Notes under the pieces: generated by a model
Told to the model about the DNA's origin: nothing
Databases searched by the model: none
Seen by the model: only the letters and a program-made list of their open reading frames with translations
DNA from: Margaritispora aquatica
Taxonomy: Eukaryota > Ascomycota > Leotiomycetes > Helotiales > Discinellaceae
Assembly (NCBI GenBank): GCA_007644065.1
Contig: VJWN01000008.1
Location: 1,304,411-1,368,410, forward strand
Direction: 5' to 3'
Length of the DNA stretch: 64,000 nucleotides
Program-made: the position numbers and the translations under genes
Shown here: positions 10,668 to 23,269 of the stretch, piece by piece
Position numbering within the stretch: the stretch's first letter is position 1
How the letters are laid out: each line of letters starts with the position of its first letter

Positions 10668-11948
10668 TGGGGTTCGCAGCAGCAGGAAATCGAAATTCGA
10701 GGTTGTTGAGTGAGTGGTGGCGCACCAGGGGAGACGCGAGATAGGGAAAAAAAATTTGGGGAGACGCGATTTGATTGATGATCGCTCGGCTCATGCAAGT
10801 CTGGACTCTTGAAGACAAAACGAACAATCTTCAAGAACCAACTTCTTATGTTGATCGAAAATTATTTTTTACAATTGTTTTTAACAAAGAATCTAATTCA
10901 ATACTATAATATAATATACTACCGAAGACCCTAAATTCATGTGCTTCGAGTCAAATCACCACACAGCATACACTAGCAGTTATATATCGATATGTACCCA
11001 AGTAGTTATAATGCCACCAACACCAACCGATCCATCCCACCCCTCCTCACAAATTCACTGTACTCTTACAATCTTACAATCTTACAATCCTATAATCTCT
11101 ACATATCGTCCTTGTTCCTAGCTATAGCTACAACCACCTCTATTTCCCAACAACGGAAGCGAATCCCTCTGTTCGAAGGGCCTTGAAAGTGTTGGTGCTG
11201 TTAGGCGTTACATTTTCATTTTCACATTACAGCAGTCACAGATCACTCCAAAAGACTCAAGACATTCATCGTAATACTATACATTTACACACGCTCTATC
11301 TCCGCTTGCTCGTTCACTTAGTGCCCCCCTCAAACTCGCCACTTTCCTACTCTCTACTCCGTATGCTCCATTCCTCCAACCACCACACACAGTAGCCACT
11401 CCTGATGATACAAGATGTCTTCTCTCCCTCCCTCCTCCCCCATCCATGCCTTTTACCATCTCCCTCCTCCCTCCCCTTCCACCCCTTCTCCTTCTCCTTG
11501 TGCTCCAACCTCACCGCTCACGCTCATCCACACTCTTATCACAAACCAAGCTCTTCAGCACCAACACCAACACCAACACCAACAAAAGAGAAAGAGAGAA
11601 GCAGAGATGAGTGAAGTGTTTTGTTTGTTCGTTCGTTCAGTTCCATTCCTCCATTCCTCGCTGTCCTCCTCTAAAGCAAATGCACCTCTTGCTCAAAAAG
11701 TGCAGCAGTACAGTGCAGTGCAATGCCACTTGAAAGAACGCCCGAAAATGCCTGTACAGTAATAGCAACAATAACAACAAAAAGAACCCTCTCGGACACC
11801 TCCATTCCCTCCCCTCCCCTCCCCTCTCACCTCGCTTCGCTTGAACTCTCATGTTTTCTTCATTTCGCTAATTCTTTTTTGTCTTCCTTCCCCTTATTCC
11901 CATCTACAAATATACAACTATCCTCAGCTTCACCTCCATCCCCTGCGC
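10668..11948. other. Intergenic: 5' flank of DHCR24-like gene, 3' flank of m-AAA gene
   Basis: AT-rich from 10850 to 10930, then pyrimidine-rich to 11850, with CACCAA repeats at 11558..11584 and a CCCC(T) array at 11807..11824 (see separate entry). Short open frames here are low-complexity. No gene seen. Confidence 0.6.
11807..11824 (-). other. Potential G-quadruplex downstream of m-AAA protease stop
   Basis: On the minus strand there are four G-runs (4, 4, 4, 3) separated by single A bases, a strong quadruplex pattern, beginning about 125 nt past the stop codon of the minus-strand m-AAA gene, so it probably lies in that transcript's 3' UTR. Confidence 0.6.
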
Positions 11949-14674
11949 TTACACCGCAGTCGATTGCTCAGGTGGACTATCCGTATTCTCCGTAGGAAAT
12001 GGCGGCGGCGCGCTCTTCCCGCCCATACCACCACCAAAGTACTTGGTAAAGTCCTTATTCTCGTCCCAAGGTCTGGGGCCTAGGAGACGCACCATATCAT
12101 TGCGATCCAAGACCTCCTTGGACAGCAGCTCCTCGGCCACGATGCCAACCTCAGCCTTCTTCTCCGTGAGCAAGTCCTTGCACTGGACGTAGGCCTCCTC
12201 GACGATGCGGCGGACCTCCGAGTCGATCGTCTGCGCCGTCGACTCCGCGAACGGCTTGGTTAGCTTATTCTCGTTGTCCTCAAAGTGCAGAGGGCCGAGC
12301 TTCTTGCTCATGCCCCACTTGGTGACCATGGCGGTGGCCATGCGGGTCACTTTGTTGAAGTCGTCAGATGCGCCGGATGTCACACTCTCAAAGTGCAGTT
12401 CCTCGGAAACACGGCCACCAAGAGTCATAGCCATGCGGTCCATGAGTTGGTTAACGTTCATGAGGTAAGTGTCGCCGGCGGGCAAGTACTGTGCGTATCC
12501 CAATGCACCTTGTCCACGTGGAATGATGGAAACCTTCAGGAGTGGATCGGCGTATTTGAAGTACCAACCACAGATAGCATGGCCAGCTTCGTGGTAAGCA
12601 ACAGTCTTCTTCTCTTCAGGTGAGAGGACAAGAGACTTCTTCTCCAAACCACCAATGACACGCTCGATAGCTTGCTCAAAGTGAAGCATGGCTACTGACT
12701 TGGCGCTTGTACGGGCAGCTACTGTATGTTAGCAATGTTATGATAGAGAGGGCTTTTGTACATACCAATCAGAGCAGCCTCGTTGACGCAGTTAGCAATG
12801 TCAGCACCAGAGAAACCAGGAGTGAGAGCAGATAGACGTCCGGTGAGATACTCCAAATCCTCATTAGTCACAATCTTCTTGAGATGAACCATGAAGATCT
12901 GTCGTCGTCCCTCCATAGTTGGGCGATCAATGGAGATATGTCTGTCGAAACGGCCTGGACGCATCAAAGCCTTGTCAAGCACATCAGGTCTGTTGGTACC
13001 AGCAAGCACAACAACTTGCTCCTGAGTGTTGAAACCATCCATCTCAGTCAAGATCTGGTTAAGAGTAGCTTCCCGCTCGTCATTACCACCACCAAATGAT
13101 CCATTCTTGCTACGAGACTTTCCAATCGCATCAATCTCATCAATGAAGATAATACAAGGTGTATTCTTTCGTGCCATCTGGAAAAGATCACGCACCCTGG
13201 AGGCACCCACACCAACGAACATCTCCACGAATTCAGAACCACTGACGCTGAAGAAGGGCACTTGAGACTCGCCAGCCGTAGCCTTGGCCAGGAGCGTCTT
13301 ACCAGTTCCTGGAGGACCAGACAGAATGGCACCTCGAGGGATCTTAGCACCAAGTCTCTGGAACTGCTCTGGTGTCTTCAAGAACGCAACAAACTCCATG
13401 ATCTCAGCCTTTGCCTCGTCCATACCAGCCACGTCAGCGAACTTGACCTTGACATCCGTTTCGTGATTGAACTGCTTTGCTCGGCTCTTGCCCATGCCAA
13501 AGACGCCGTTTGCGCCTCCACTGCCGCCAGATGCGCGTCTCGACATGTAGAAGATAGCTCCGATGAACAAGATCGTAGGACCAAAGCTCATGATGAGAGC
13601 CCATGCATCCGTCTCGGCAGCGTAGTTAACAGGGATTCTCTCCGCGCTTGGGATGCCCAACTCCTTCTGTGCGTCGTCCATCTTGCGCTCGAAAGCCTCC
13701 ACAGATCCAATGGAGAAGTAGTAGTGGAAGTTAGGGTTCACAGCTGGCGAGTCTGGGTACATAGCTTGCGTCGCCTCACGGTGCAAGTCAACTCGGACTT
13801 TGCCTCCATTGGTGACCGTAAGTTTCTCAACCAGTCCCTTGTCGAGGAAAGTGCTCCGGAATTCCTGGTAGGTGATGTCCCTCCGACTCTCTCCTGGAAT
13901 GACCATCCGATACAGCAGGTAAGAGACGAAAGCAGAAAGCAGAAGAGAGCTCAGGTCCAGCTTGATCTCTCCAACCTTAAAACCCTCCTGCTTGTTGCCC
14001 TGCTTGTTCTTGTTTCCTCCCAGTGGTGGCGGGGAACCAAACCCTCCCGTAGCCTTGCTCGAGTCAAATTTCGGTGCCTTGCCTCCATACCCTACATCCC
14101 TCTCCGCCTGCTTCCGCGCCATCTGCGACGTGAGTCTCATCAACCTGGCGGCGTTCGCCAGCGTCATTGACTTGCCCCGAACTTGCTCCATCAGGTCCTT
14201 CAGTTCCGTCGGCACACCCTCCTTCTTAATGGCAGCAAAGGCCTTCTCAATGACGTCGACCTGGCCCTTGGGTAAATCCTTCTTCAAAGTATTCAGCAGC
14301 TCCCCCAGAGCTTCCTCATCCGCGGGACTCAGTTTCGTCATTCCCTCCTCCAACGGAGGCTCACTCGCACCATCCTCGGACTTCTTTGACAGCGGTGTGT
14401 CTCCATTATTCAGATTCTCCGTCCCAGGCGCAGACTTTGTCGACTTGTCCGCAGAGTCCTTCCCGGTCACCTCGGCGGAGCTGGTCTTCTTCGCGGCATC
14501 ATCATTCTTAGGCTTCTTGCTCGGCGCAGAGTAAGAGCGAGCCTGCTGCAAAGCTAATCGCGTCGAGAGAGAAGGCAAGCAATTCGAGCAGCGCAACGAC
14601 GGGCGAGTGGCAGACGGTAAGGAAGCTCTGGATATCCTCGCCAGGTTCCGAGACTGTCGTAATATCGAGGACAT
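11949..14674 (-). CDS. AFG3: Mitochondrial m-AAA protease subunit (Afg3/Yta12 family)
   Basis: Exons 14674..12766 and 12721..11949 with one 44 bp intron (GTATGT..ACAG), 893 residues. It is an ATP-dependent zinc metalloprotease of the inner mitochondrial membrane facing the matrix, degrading unassembled membrane proteins and processing substrates such as mitoribosomal L32. Visible features: Arg/Ser-rich presequence from MSSILRQS; FtsH extracellular domain between two membrane spans (about residues 240-400); Walker A GPPGTGKT at 453-460; Walker [12 protein letters not shown] with RPGRFDRH; zinc site HEAGH at 680-684. I chose the methionine at 14674 because a presequence starts there; the frame stays open upstream to 14890 but that segment looks untranslated. 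The C-terminal part mixes Afg3-like and Yta12-like residues, so which of the two subunits it is remains open; the symbol denotes the family. Confidence 0.93.
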
Positions 14675-15947
14675 ATTTGCTTGAGGGAGATGTGGAGATG
14701 GAGATGGGAGACGAATTCCCCTGGAAGTGAAAAGGATGCGTTGCTGGGCTCCTGTCTGCCTGCTGTTCGTGTCGACCAATTGCTGGAAAAATGTGGTTGT
14801 GCAGGAATCGAGCTCGGAGGCAAATGGCTTTCTCGATGATACCAAATGGAAGCATCTACATACATACAGTGGTAGTGCATTTTGAGTCAAGCCGAGTCAT
14901 GTGACCGTATTCGCCCCTCCGCGCCGAAAACGCCGTTTGCTGACTCGGATTTCGGATTTATGAATTGGATTTATCTGAATTTACGATAGATTCAACTTTT
15001 ATGTGTAAAAGGATCAGAAATAGAAATATTGTTCATTTACATATTTCTACCTCAATATGAAGCAGTATCCAACCTAAGGTATCACTTCAAATGATTCGCT
15101 TATGTAACTGAATGAGTGAACTACCCAAAGACTACCTCTTCTACTACTCAAGTCTATTATAAGCGAAGTCTTATAAGCTATCCTCCATTATAATTCAGCT
15201 TATCAAATTCACTTACAAGCGCACGTTTCTTCACTTACTACTTCTTAAACAACAGATCGACGTACGTCCTTCTAGCCAGCACAATCACTAAACCACACAA
15301 TACCTATCCACCATCACCATCACTTCACTTCACCACCAACTCACCGGCCCAGCTCCTCTTCACACAAGACAAACATATATCGACAGTAATTAAAGTCCCC
15401 GATTTGATAACTAGGTAGAGTAGAACTGGACTTGAATAAAGTACATCCATCCCGTCCAAAAAAAAGCGCTCCCAATTCCATGCAACCTCATTCAAACTAA
15501 GCCAGTCAATCAGCTATACGCAGCGCTCTGCACAAAAAAGCCACACACACAGCAACGATAACAACAGAAGCAAAGAGTCCAAGCCTCCCACACATCGCCA
15601 TCTCAATAGGTAACACTAATCCACCAGTATCCACCCATTCTCGCTCTTCAGAGCAAAGCAAAGTAACACATCCAGCAAATCACCACCAAGCAAAAGGTTG
15701 ACGCCCACAGATGCAAGATCCCTCGATGCGCCTGTACGCCTCGATCCACAAAACAGAACCCTTAGCAAAGAGTTGAGATACACCATCCATAATACATGTC
15801 CATTTGCTCGTTATTGCGCCGACCCATCCATCGACCGATCGATTTTCTTCCGGAATTCGTGAGGGGGGATATCATAAATTATACACTCGACACTCAAAAC
15901 ACCAGCAGCTTACAGTCGGCTTTCATCACCACCCACGCTATGTTTCA
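14675..15947. other. Intergenic, no gene seen
   Basis: 5' flank of the m-AAA gene and 3' flank of the Zn2Cys6 factor. AT-rich between 14960 and 15250. Two TGACTC-like motifs lie close upstream of the m-AAA start (around 14885 and 14940), of unknown meaning. Confidence 0.55.
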
Positions 15948-18942
15948 TCACATCTGCTGCTGGTGGTGCTGGTGCTGCAAATGCTGGTTGTCCATCTGAT
16001 GCAAAGATGCATCGCCCACGATCCCGTTCTCGAAACTTGGATAGGTACCGCCAGTCATATCCGCCCAATCCCAATCGAGACTCATAGGCATCTGCCACAA
16101 GTCCTGCGGAACGAACGGTTGCTGAAAGTTATTCATCTGAAGCGGAGAGTTCATGTCGTGGCCATTTCCATTTGCGTTGGTGTAGTTCTGGATCTCGGCG
16201 AAGGGAGTCATGCCTTGCCTAGGTGTTGCGTATTCGCTACCATTATAGTCTGGACCCCAGTTTGGTGATCCATTGGTGGCTGGACTGAATCCATTCGGCG
16301 GCATGGCATTGAGCATGCTGCCAGGAGAGAATACGCCTACCATTTGGGGAGCTTGCCCGTTGAGCATAACCGGAGTATGTGGTGGGCCATTCGGGTTCGA
16401 CATCTGTTGCATCTTGGCCTTGCCGGTCTGCTCTTCGTTGTTCTTGCGCTTCCTCCTCGAGGAAGAATCCTTGTCCGCCTTATCCAAGACAACTTTAGCA
16501 ATTCTCTCGAATTCTGAGCAAACTCCCAACATTCTCTTCACACCTCCATTCTCTTCCTCCGCAACGAGCAGCGACAAGAAAGTGACCACGGTATTCATTA
16601 AGCGAACGTCAGATCGTGCTCTTGGATCCTGTGGATTTTGCAATATATTTCCGAATAATGTCACCAGTGCCGAAACTGGGAAGTACAAGATGAGCCTAGA
16701 AAGTTAGATGAGTTTGAATTTTGGAAATAGATTATGGCTTACCAAACGCATTGAAAGTCGCCCTGTGGCACGTATTTGATCAAATGTATAGATGCCCGAG
16801 CAGCAGAGACACAAAGAGCCGCGGATGAGAAGACTCGCGGGTTCAAAGGCTTTGCATTTAGGCCTTGGATAGCATAATTTGAAAGTCTACTCGTCCAGTA
16901 CCCATGATGAATTGACATGCGGTGAATGGTAGTGAGACAGTTATAGTATGCAAAATGCAAAACCACAACGTGCAATATTAGCGGTGTATGCGATGCCTTG
17001 ATTTCATGTTCTGGCCGGAAGTCCACCGGTATGCTATCTTTCCACTCCTCTAGAATATGGTCCAGCTCGCCAATGGTGTTGAGCAGTTCCCCATCAGACT
17101 GTTTGGAGGCCTTGGTGGAGTAGAGTTGCTTGTAGACTTTGCTCTCAATAGTGGAGAATTCACACATGAGTCGGAAGAGATTCACTTTGCCCTTTCCATC
17201 CGCGAGTGGTATATTGCCAATGTTGTCTTCCGGATCAGCACTTGGGAGATCTACATTCATGTCATCGTCATCCTGAGCAGGCGGACGACCTGAGCGCAGA
17301 CAAATATCCTTATCCAGCATGTACCCAATCCAGAAAACTCGCTTTCGCTGTTCAATCTCAACTGGGTTAAGGTTGAACCCCGAACCTCGCTTATGAAGAC
17401 CAATACTGTGAGAAAGTCGAATCGCAGCCGCTACCAAAAAGAACGAGGGCTGTGGGTTAGGAGTACCTTGCATAAACATCGCCATTCCAAGCAGTGCTTG
17501 TACACTCAAAAGGTCAGTATTTCGCATCGTGAGTTCGGTAAACACGCCCATTGCGTTCTTGAGATAACCCCATGCCTTCTCATCCTCATCGTTCGCCACA
17601 AGCTTACTCATGACCCGAAGTCTATGAGCTATTGCGAGCGCAATATTCAAACTTGCCCACCATCCAGAACCCTCGTAGGGATCGCGAGAGTACTGTCGGT
17701 CAACCAGATGCATGAATGTCGGCTGGTGGAAAAGAGGGAACATGCAGTTGAAATTTTCGAAGAAATCTTTAAGTAAAGATATGCACTCTTCCTTTGTGGG
17801 AAGACGCCTGAAGATGCGTCGCTCGAACAAGTCCGAGAAGACCTCTGGTTTCCAGTACATCCATTTGTTCTCATCTACGGATGCAGAGGAAATCATTTCT
17901 GCAAAGGATGAATCTCCAGTTTTCTCATTAACCCATTGAATACCCTTAGGAGAGAAGATCGAAAATCCAGAAGACGATCCTAAAATCTATCAGCATGACA
18001 CTTCCACATAAGCTCTTGAATCTTACCAATGTATCGAGTTTCACCACAATTATTCGTGACCAGAGAGCACATCATATCCGACAGAGCTTCCACTTCCTCC
18101 TCAGACTTCTCAGGCGTCGCACTCTTCCGCTTATCCTTCTTGATCTGTGGCTCTGGCGAAGCTATGGCACTTTTCGGTGTCGCGACATTGCCATCTGCTG
18201 TCGAGTTCTGTGAGGGCGACGTTGGTTGCGACCCAGGGCCTTGGGAAGCTCTTTGCGAGTCTCGTTTGTCTGCCAGTCTCTTCTCCAATGTACCCAAGTC
18301 CGTCCTTCCATTGTCGTCCTCGTTCAGTAGACCTGGGACGTATTAGCCCACGCCAGAATCTTGGTCTGCAGCAGTCCCCAACCCACCAGATAATTTCAAC
18401 AAGCTTTCCATTCTCCCCAGTCGGTTCTCCAATCCCTCGATATATTTCGCACTAGCCTCCCAGTCAGTCAAGCTTCCGTGCACACCAGGCCGGATGCCGC
18501 CACATACCCTTTGGGAGGATTCCTCTTCTTCTCGACTTGCGTAAACACACATTCCGTCTTGTAGTTGATGCAATGCGTGCAGGCCGGTAGCTTGCCGTCG
18601 CACTTTATCTTTTTCTTCCTACACATGTCACAAGCCTACGTACATGCGTCAGTCCCGTTGTCCCGTTCCTCGTGCTCGCGCACAGTGCAGTTCAATTCAA
18701 TTCAATTCAGAAGAGCCTACTCTTGCTATCCTCCTCCGCTTGGCCTCAATGCTCTCATCCATCAGCGTAGCGTCCCCGTAGAGAGGTTGCGACAAGTCTT
18801 GCATGTTCATATTGGGCATCCCATCGTATCCGGTGTACATCTGCGGCGGGGGATTCATCATGGGCGGCGCATTCATGGGCATGGCGAAGCCATTGTTATC
18901 CAGGCGTGGATCCATCATCGGAGAGTGGCCCTGCGACATCAT
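15948..18942 (-). CDS. Zn2Cys6 fungal-specific transcription factor
   Basis: Six exons: 18942..18721, 18635..18508, 18451..18387, 18332..18027, 17979..16743, 16695..15948; the joined frame is 901 residues. The DNA-binding cluster follows KRRRIAR and has Cys at 76, 79, 86, 93, 96 and 103 (C-X2-C-X6-C-X6-C-X2-C-X6-C), then a basic linker and a coiled-coil-like dimerisation stretch ([16 protein letters not shown]). The middle, about residues 250-560, is the Fungal_trans domain ([42 protein letters not shown]). The C-terminus is Asn/Met-rich and ends in a Gln/His-rich activation-type tail. A GTG-initiated extension upstream (to 19011) is open, but ATGATG at 18942 is the better start. Its target pathway cannot be told from sequence. 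A very long 4.3 kb upstream region suits a heavily regulated factor. Confidence 0.9.
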
Positions 18943-19313
18943 CTGAAGCTGGAGAGTAGGAGTGAGTGTGGTGGGAAGAATTCCCTCGAGAGTCCGGAAG
19001 GAGGTCGACACAATTCACTGGTGTTGCCAGGCCTGGGCTTGGCTCGAGGTACCTAGGTATGGACAGACGTTCTACCGTGTTGGTGTGTACGTGGCAAGCA
19101 CCGTTCTAGGAGGTGAATAGGTAAGGTTACGCTGGTGCCGACAAGAGGTCTTGGGATGTGATAGTTTGATAGATCTCTGGGAAGTGCCTAGCTACGGTAG
19201 TAAATCACCTAGAGTATAGTGAATGTCGATTATTCTTCGAGTCGGTAACGGGCTTTAGAGAAGTCCCGCCGGAGCGTAATGCCAAGGGTTTATTTATCTG
19301 TACCTTAGGGCAA

Positions 19314-19350
19314 GGTAGGTAAGGTAGGTAGGTAGGTAGGTAGGTAGGTG
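19314..19350. repeat. (TAGG)n microsatellite
   Basis: About nine near-perfect TAGG units. Shorter copies of the same motif recur at 22268..22287 and, as the complement ACCT, at 22426..22461. Confidence 0.9.
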
Positions 19351-19917
19351 AGGTTGGATTTGCGTGGGGCAATTGGACCTTTCCAGGCAAAAGAGCTTCT
19401 TTGTATGGAGGTACTGGAAGGCGGCTCGGGTAGAATACGAATCAGGTAAGGTGCTGGTCGAGTACTGTAACCAAACGATCTCGAGACGATGCAGACAGAG
19501 CGATGGTATTGACTTTTTGGAGAGAAGAAAGAAAAGATTCTCGAGTCAGGATCAGAATGTTGGATGTTGGGCGGCGGTCGCAATTGAGGGGTCAGATAAT
19601 ACCTAGGTAAGTAAGGTAAGGCAAGGCAAGGCAAGGCACGGTACTCTAAGATAGATCTGGTGGTGGCAGAAGGCTTGAAAGGTTGAAGGCTTGAAGGGTG
19701 GTTGAAGAAGCAAGCGCTTTAGTCTCACGCACTCTGATACAAAGTCGAAGAACACTAGAACCGAAAAGCGCCGTTATGGTTGATGACATGACACCTACCT
19801 ACCCTTAATTCAAACCATGCTTGTTGCTTGCTTGCTTGCATGCATGCATGTCAACCTACAGAAAGGAGCAGCCATCAGATCGTTCTTCGTTCCCTACCGT
19901 ATGCTACTGTATGATGG

Positions 19918-19940
19918 ATGATGATGATGATGATGATGAT
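19918..19940. repeat. (ATG)n microsatellite
   Basis: About seven ATG/GAT trinucleotide units in non-coding DNA. Confidence 0.85.
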
Positions 19941-20478
19941 CCCGTCATTATTATTCTTGGAGGGTTCTTGGGATGCTTGGGGATTCCAGGGACCTCGACA
20001 TCCGGATGGCGGCGGACGAAGATCTCGAGGCGTCTAGTCTTGGTCTGACGCTGGGCTGGGTTGGGTTGGATTGGATTGGATCTAATTCTTTTTTCTTTGG
20101 AGGGGGACACAACAAGCACAGGCACAAACACACACACAAAAACACAAAGCACAGAGCAATCTCACGGTTCCTCGTGGTTTCTCACCACACAAATCTCACA
20201 CACAAAGGACGGATGGAAAAAGATGTACAGGGTTGATGAGGGAACTGCGCCTCAATCATCGGAAAATCAGAAACATGGTAAGGGATTTGTATGGACAGGG
20301 CAGTGCAATACGGTTGCTATTAGTTGTGCAGTTATGTGTTTTTTCTTACTGTGTCAATGAGATTCCATCCCATCCTCGCCCTTCGCCCTTCGTCATCTTG
20401 CGTGTGTCCATCAACGCCCAAAAGAAGAAGAAGCAATAATATATATTTACCTTTAATTAGACTGGGAGCCGAGAGAAG

Positions 20479-20549
20479 TGTGTGTGAGTGTGAGAGTGTG
20501 AGAGTGTGAGAGTGTGAGAGTGTGAGAGTGTGAGAGTGTGAGAGTGTGT
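20479..20549. repeat. (TGTGAGAG)7 octamer minisatellite
   Basis: Seven perfect copies of the octamer at 20489..20544, flanked by partial units. It is the longest perfect tandem array in the window. Confidence 0.92.
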
Positions 20550-21664
20550 TGTGAATAACTAGATAGATATTCTCTTTTGAGACGAGACGACCCACCACGC
20601 ACCCACATTTGATTTTCTGTGACACGGGTGGTCGGATTAAGGTTGCTGACAGATCCAACATTCAGCATCCGACACCTAACCTAACCTAACTTAGCTAAAA
20701 TCCAATTCAATCCATCGAGTTCCACCAACCTATCCACCGCTCCGTTCTCCTCCTTGTTCACCTCCTCCTCTTCCTCCACCTCCACCCTCACCATCCTCAT
20801 CAAGGTACAGGATGTATCAAGATATCAAATCAAAATCGCTAAACGTCTCACTCACTTCACCATCATTATCCGTACCAATAGATCTATCAACCTAACCAAA
20901 CCTTAATATTGCTTTCCCATATTAATTTCTATTCCCGTCCTCACTCACTCACTCACTCAACTCATCATTCGTCATTCTCTACTATATTATACTCACAATG
21001 CCTCATCTCCTCATCTCCTACGATACGTCCCTACCTACCTACTTACCTACCCACAACAAAAAGGTCTAGACTCTACCTTACGTAGAAGAACTCCAGGCAG
21101 ACACCAAAACCTTTCTCCACTCGCATTCGTCTTTTCACGACTATGGAAAAGTTTAATATATTACCTTACAACATGCCATGCTATACCATGCCTAGGCACA
21201 AAAGTACCTAGATAGTTAATTCAATAAACCAATCACCATTTCGTCATATCCGGTATTCGTACACTACACCGGACTATACTACCCTTCCCTTCACCACGCT
21301 CCTCTCCCTCCTCTTCCTCTTCCTCCTCCTGTAATTCAGCCCAATTCAATTCCAACCCAATTCACTATGATATGATATACGAACCAGTAACAAAAGTCAA
21401 CTACCCACCCTACCCACCTACCCACCTACCCACCCTCCTACCCAACCATCTATCCGTGCCCCGCCCCACCCCACCTCACCTTACTCCACCCATCTTCTCT
21501 TCTCGTCTTTTGGTTTTCTCGTTTACAAAGAGAGAAAAAAAAATCTCATACGCTCTTGAAACCCGGCTTGCCATATGCTTGCTTGCTCTGTGCTTGCTCT
21601 GTGCTTCTTGCCCTGCGCCGTTCTGTGTAACCCGTGCCTGTCTATCTATACCTGTGCGTACCTT

Positions 21665-21701
21665 ACCACCACCACCACCACCACCACAACCACCACCACC
21701 A
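21665..21701. repeat. (CCA)n microsatellite
   Basis: About eleven ACC/CCA units with a single interruption. Confidence 0.85.
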
Positions 21702-21830
21702 TCAAGCAAGCAAGGCACATCAAATAACGACCGATCCAAGGTCGTATAAACGCCCACACCTACCTACAGTATGCCCAACCTTAACCCCTAACCGATCAAC
21801 AGCAAGAGGGATCTTCCACCATCTCCACAA

Positions 21831-21866
21831 AGGGTAAAAAAGGGTAAAAAAGGGTAACAAGGGTAA
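21831..21866. repeat. AGGGTAAAAA decamer repeat
   Basis: Two perfect and two degenerate copies of AGGGTAAAAA in tandem. Confidence 0.85.
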
Positions 21867-21956
21867 ATTTGAATCCCGTTGAAGAAAATAAGGCAAAGAA
21901 GAAAAGAAGAAAAGAAGAAAAAATGATAAATACATGCATGTATGCATGTATCTCAT

Positions 21957-21981
21957 GTACAGTACAGTACAGTACAGTACA
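21957..21981. repeat. (GTACA)5 repeat
   Basis: Five tandem GTACA units, each containing the palindrome GTAC, next to a palindromic TGCATG-rich stretch (21933..21960) and followed by a CTTCCA hexamer array at 22011..22037. Confidence 0.88.
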
Positions 21982-22425
21982 AAACGGTACGGATACGCAA
22001 GCGAGGTATCCACTTCCACTTCCACTTCCACTTCCACGTCCATGCCATTTTCATTTTTCTTTTTCCCTTTTGTCTATCTTCACCGGACTGGTATGCCAGG
22101 GTAATAGTTCCGTCAAGAACACTAGGAGTATATTTCCTGTTCGAGTAGTATTTCGTGGAATCTGATTGGTTTATTGGTTAGAAACCCATGCTTTGGGAGA
22201 AATATCTAGAATGCTTGGCGGTATCTATTTCGCTGAAGTACCAAGTAGTTTACTATGCGGATTCGCTTAGGTAGGTAGGTAGGTACCTTCCTAACTTAGT
22301 ACTACTACATATAGATACTTACCCAAGGTACTGTACCGTACCGTACTGGATTGTACGTTCTTCAGATGGAAGGGATAGAGATATACCAGACTTGTTAATT
22401 AGGCGTCACGTAACGTGAGGTAAGG

Positions 22426-22461
22426 TACCTACCTACCTACCTACCTACCTACCTACCTACA
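22426..22461. repeat. (ACCT)n microsatellite
   Basis: Nine TACC/ACCT units, the reverse complement of the TAGG array at 19314..19350. Confidence 0.9.
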
Positions 22462-22666
22462 CATGGCGGATATATGATATATGATGCATGATGCATGGTA
22501 CAGTACATGATACACCATCAGATTAGATAGATAGATTCACAGACCGGATAGGAGGGTCACTTCAAGAACAGGCCAGGCCAGGGCAATTGATCGACCATGT
22601 GAAGTAGATAGGTAAGGTACGTCGGTATCTTTTATATCTTTATTTTTATTCTCACTTACAGACCAC

Positions 22667-22697
22667 GCTCGCTCGCTCGCTCTCTCTCTCTCTCTCT
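22667..22697. repeat. (GCTC)n(TC)n compound repeat
   Basis: Three to four GCTC units run into about eight TC units. A CAAT/CAAG tetramer array follows at 22735..22766. Confidence 0.85.
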
Positions 22698-23269
22698 ATA
22701 TCCTCAATCTCATTTTTTAAGTTTTCAACCTCAATCAATCAATCAAGCAAGCAAGCAAGCAAGCGACAATAACAGCAAACCGATAGTACTGTACACAACA
22801 ACCTATCCTATGTGTATCCAGTAGAAGCAGCAAGAGCAAGAGCAAGAGCAATAGCAAGAACTCGGTTCCTATTGTCTTCTTCTTCTCATAAACATGGCCT
22901 TCGAACAGCCAACAGCAAATAAGAATGGATCGCTTAGAATCGTCATCAGCACAATACAAGACGACTTAGACACACCAAACAAAGGCTCACATAGGTACTT
23001 TATCCAGTTCATAGGCACCTAGGTACACACGACAAGACAAAACACCCCATCAAATGCAAGCAATCAAAGAGATATCCAGGCATGAGCAGAAGTAACAAAA
23101 CATATCAAGTGCACGCATCAGGCACAAAACTGCAAGCGATATGGGACCGAAACAAAATCTACAAATAACAAAAAGACTAATGATGATGATGATGATGGGA
23201 TTCGTGTGTGTCATATCGTGTATCCTAGTACTATGGTTCATACATATTTGAGACGAAAAAAGGCTTATC

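Larger units (their letters stand above)
18943..23269. other. 4.3 kb gene desert rich in microsatellites
   Basis: Lies between the start of the Zn2Cys6 gene and the 3' end of the Mid2-like gene. No open frame here has domain-like composition; those present translate tandem repeats. At least ten separate simple-sequence arrays are visible (TAGG, ATG, GTGTGAGA, CCA, AGGGTAAAAA, GTACA, CTTCCA, ACCT, TC, CAAG). It probably holds the promoter and 5' UTR of the transcription factor; an unannotated non-coding transcript cannot be excluded. Confidence 0.6.

Noticed and set aside
13262..14170. 302-codon plus-strand frame
   Set aside because: Shadow of the m-AAA protease on the opposite strand, whose motifs are unambiguous.
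14675..14890. 72-codon in-frame N-terminal extension of the m-AAA protease
   Set aside because: The mitochondrial presequence begins at the methionine at 14674; the extension lacks targeting character and probably is 5' UTR.
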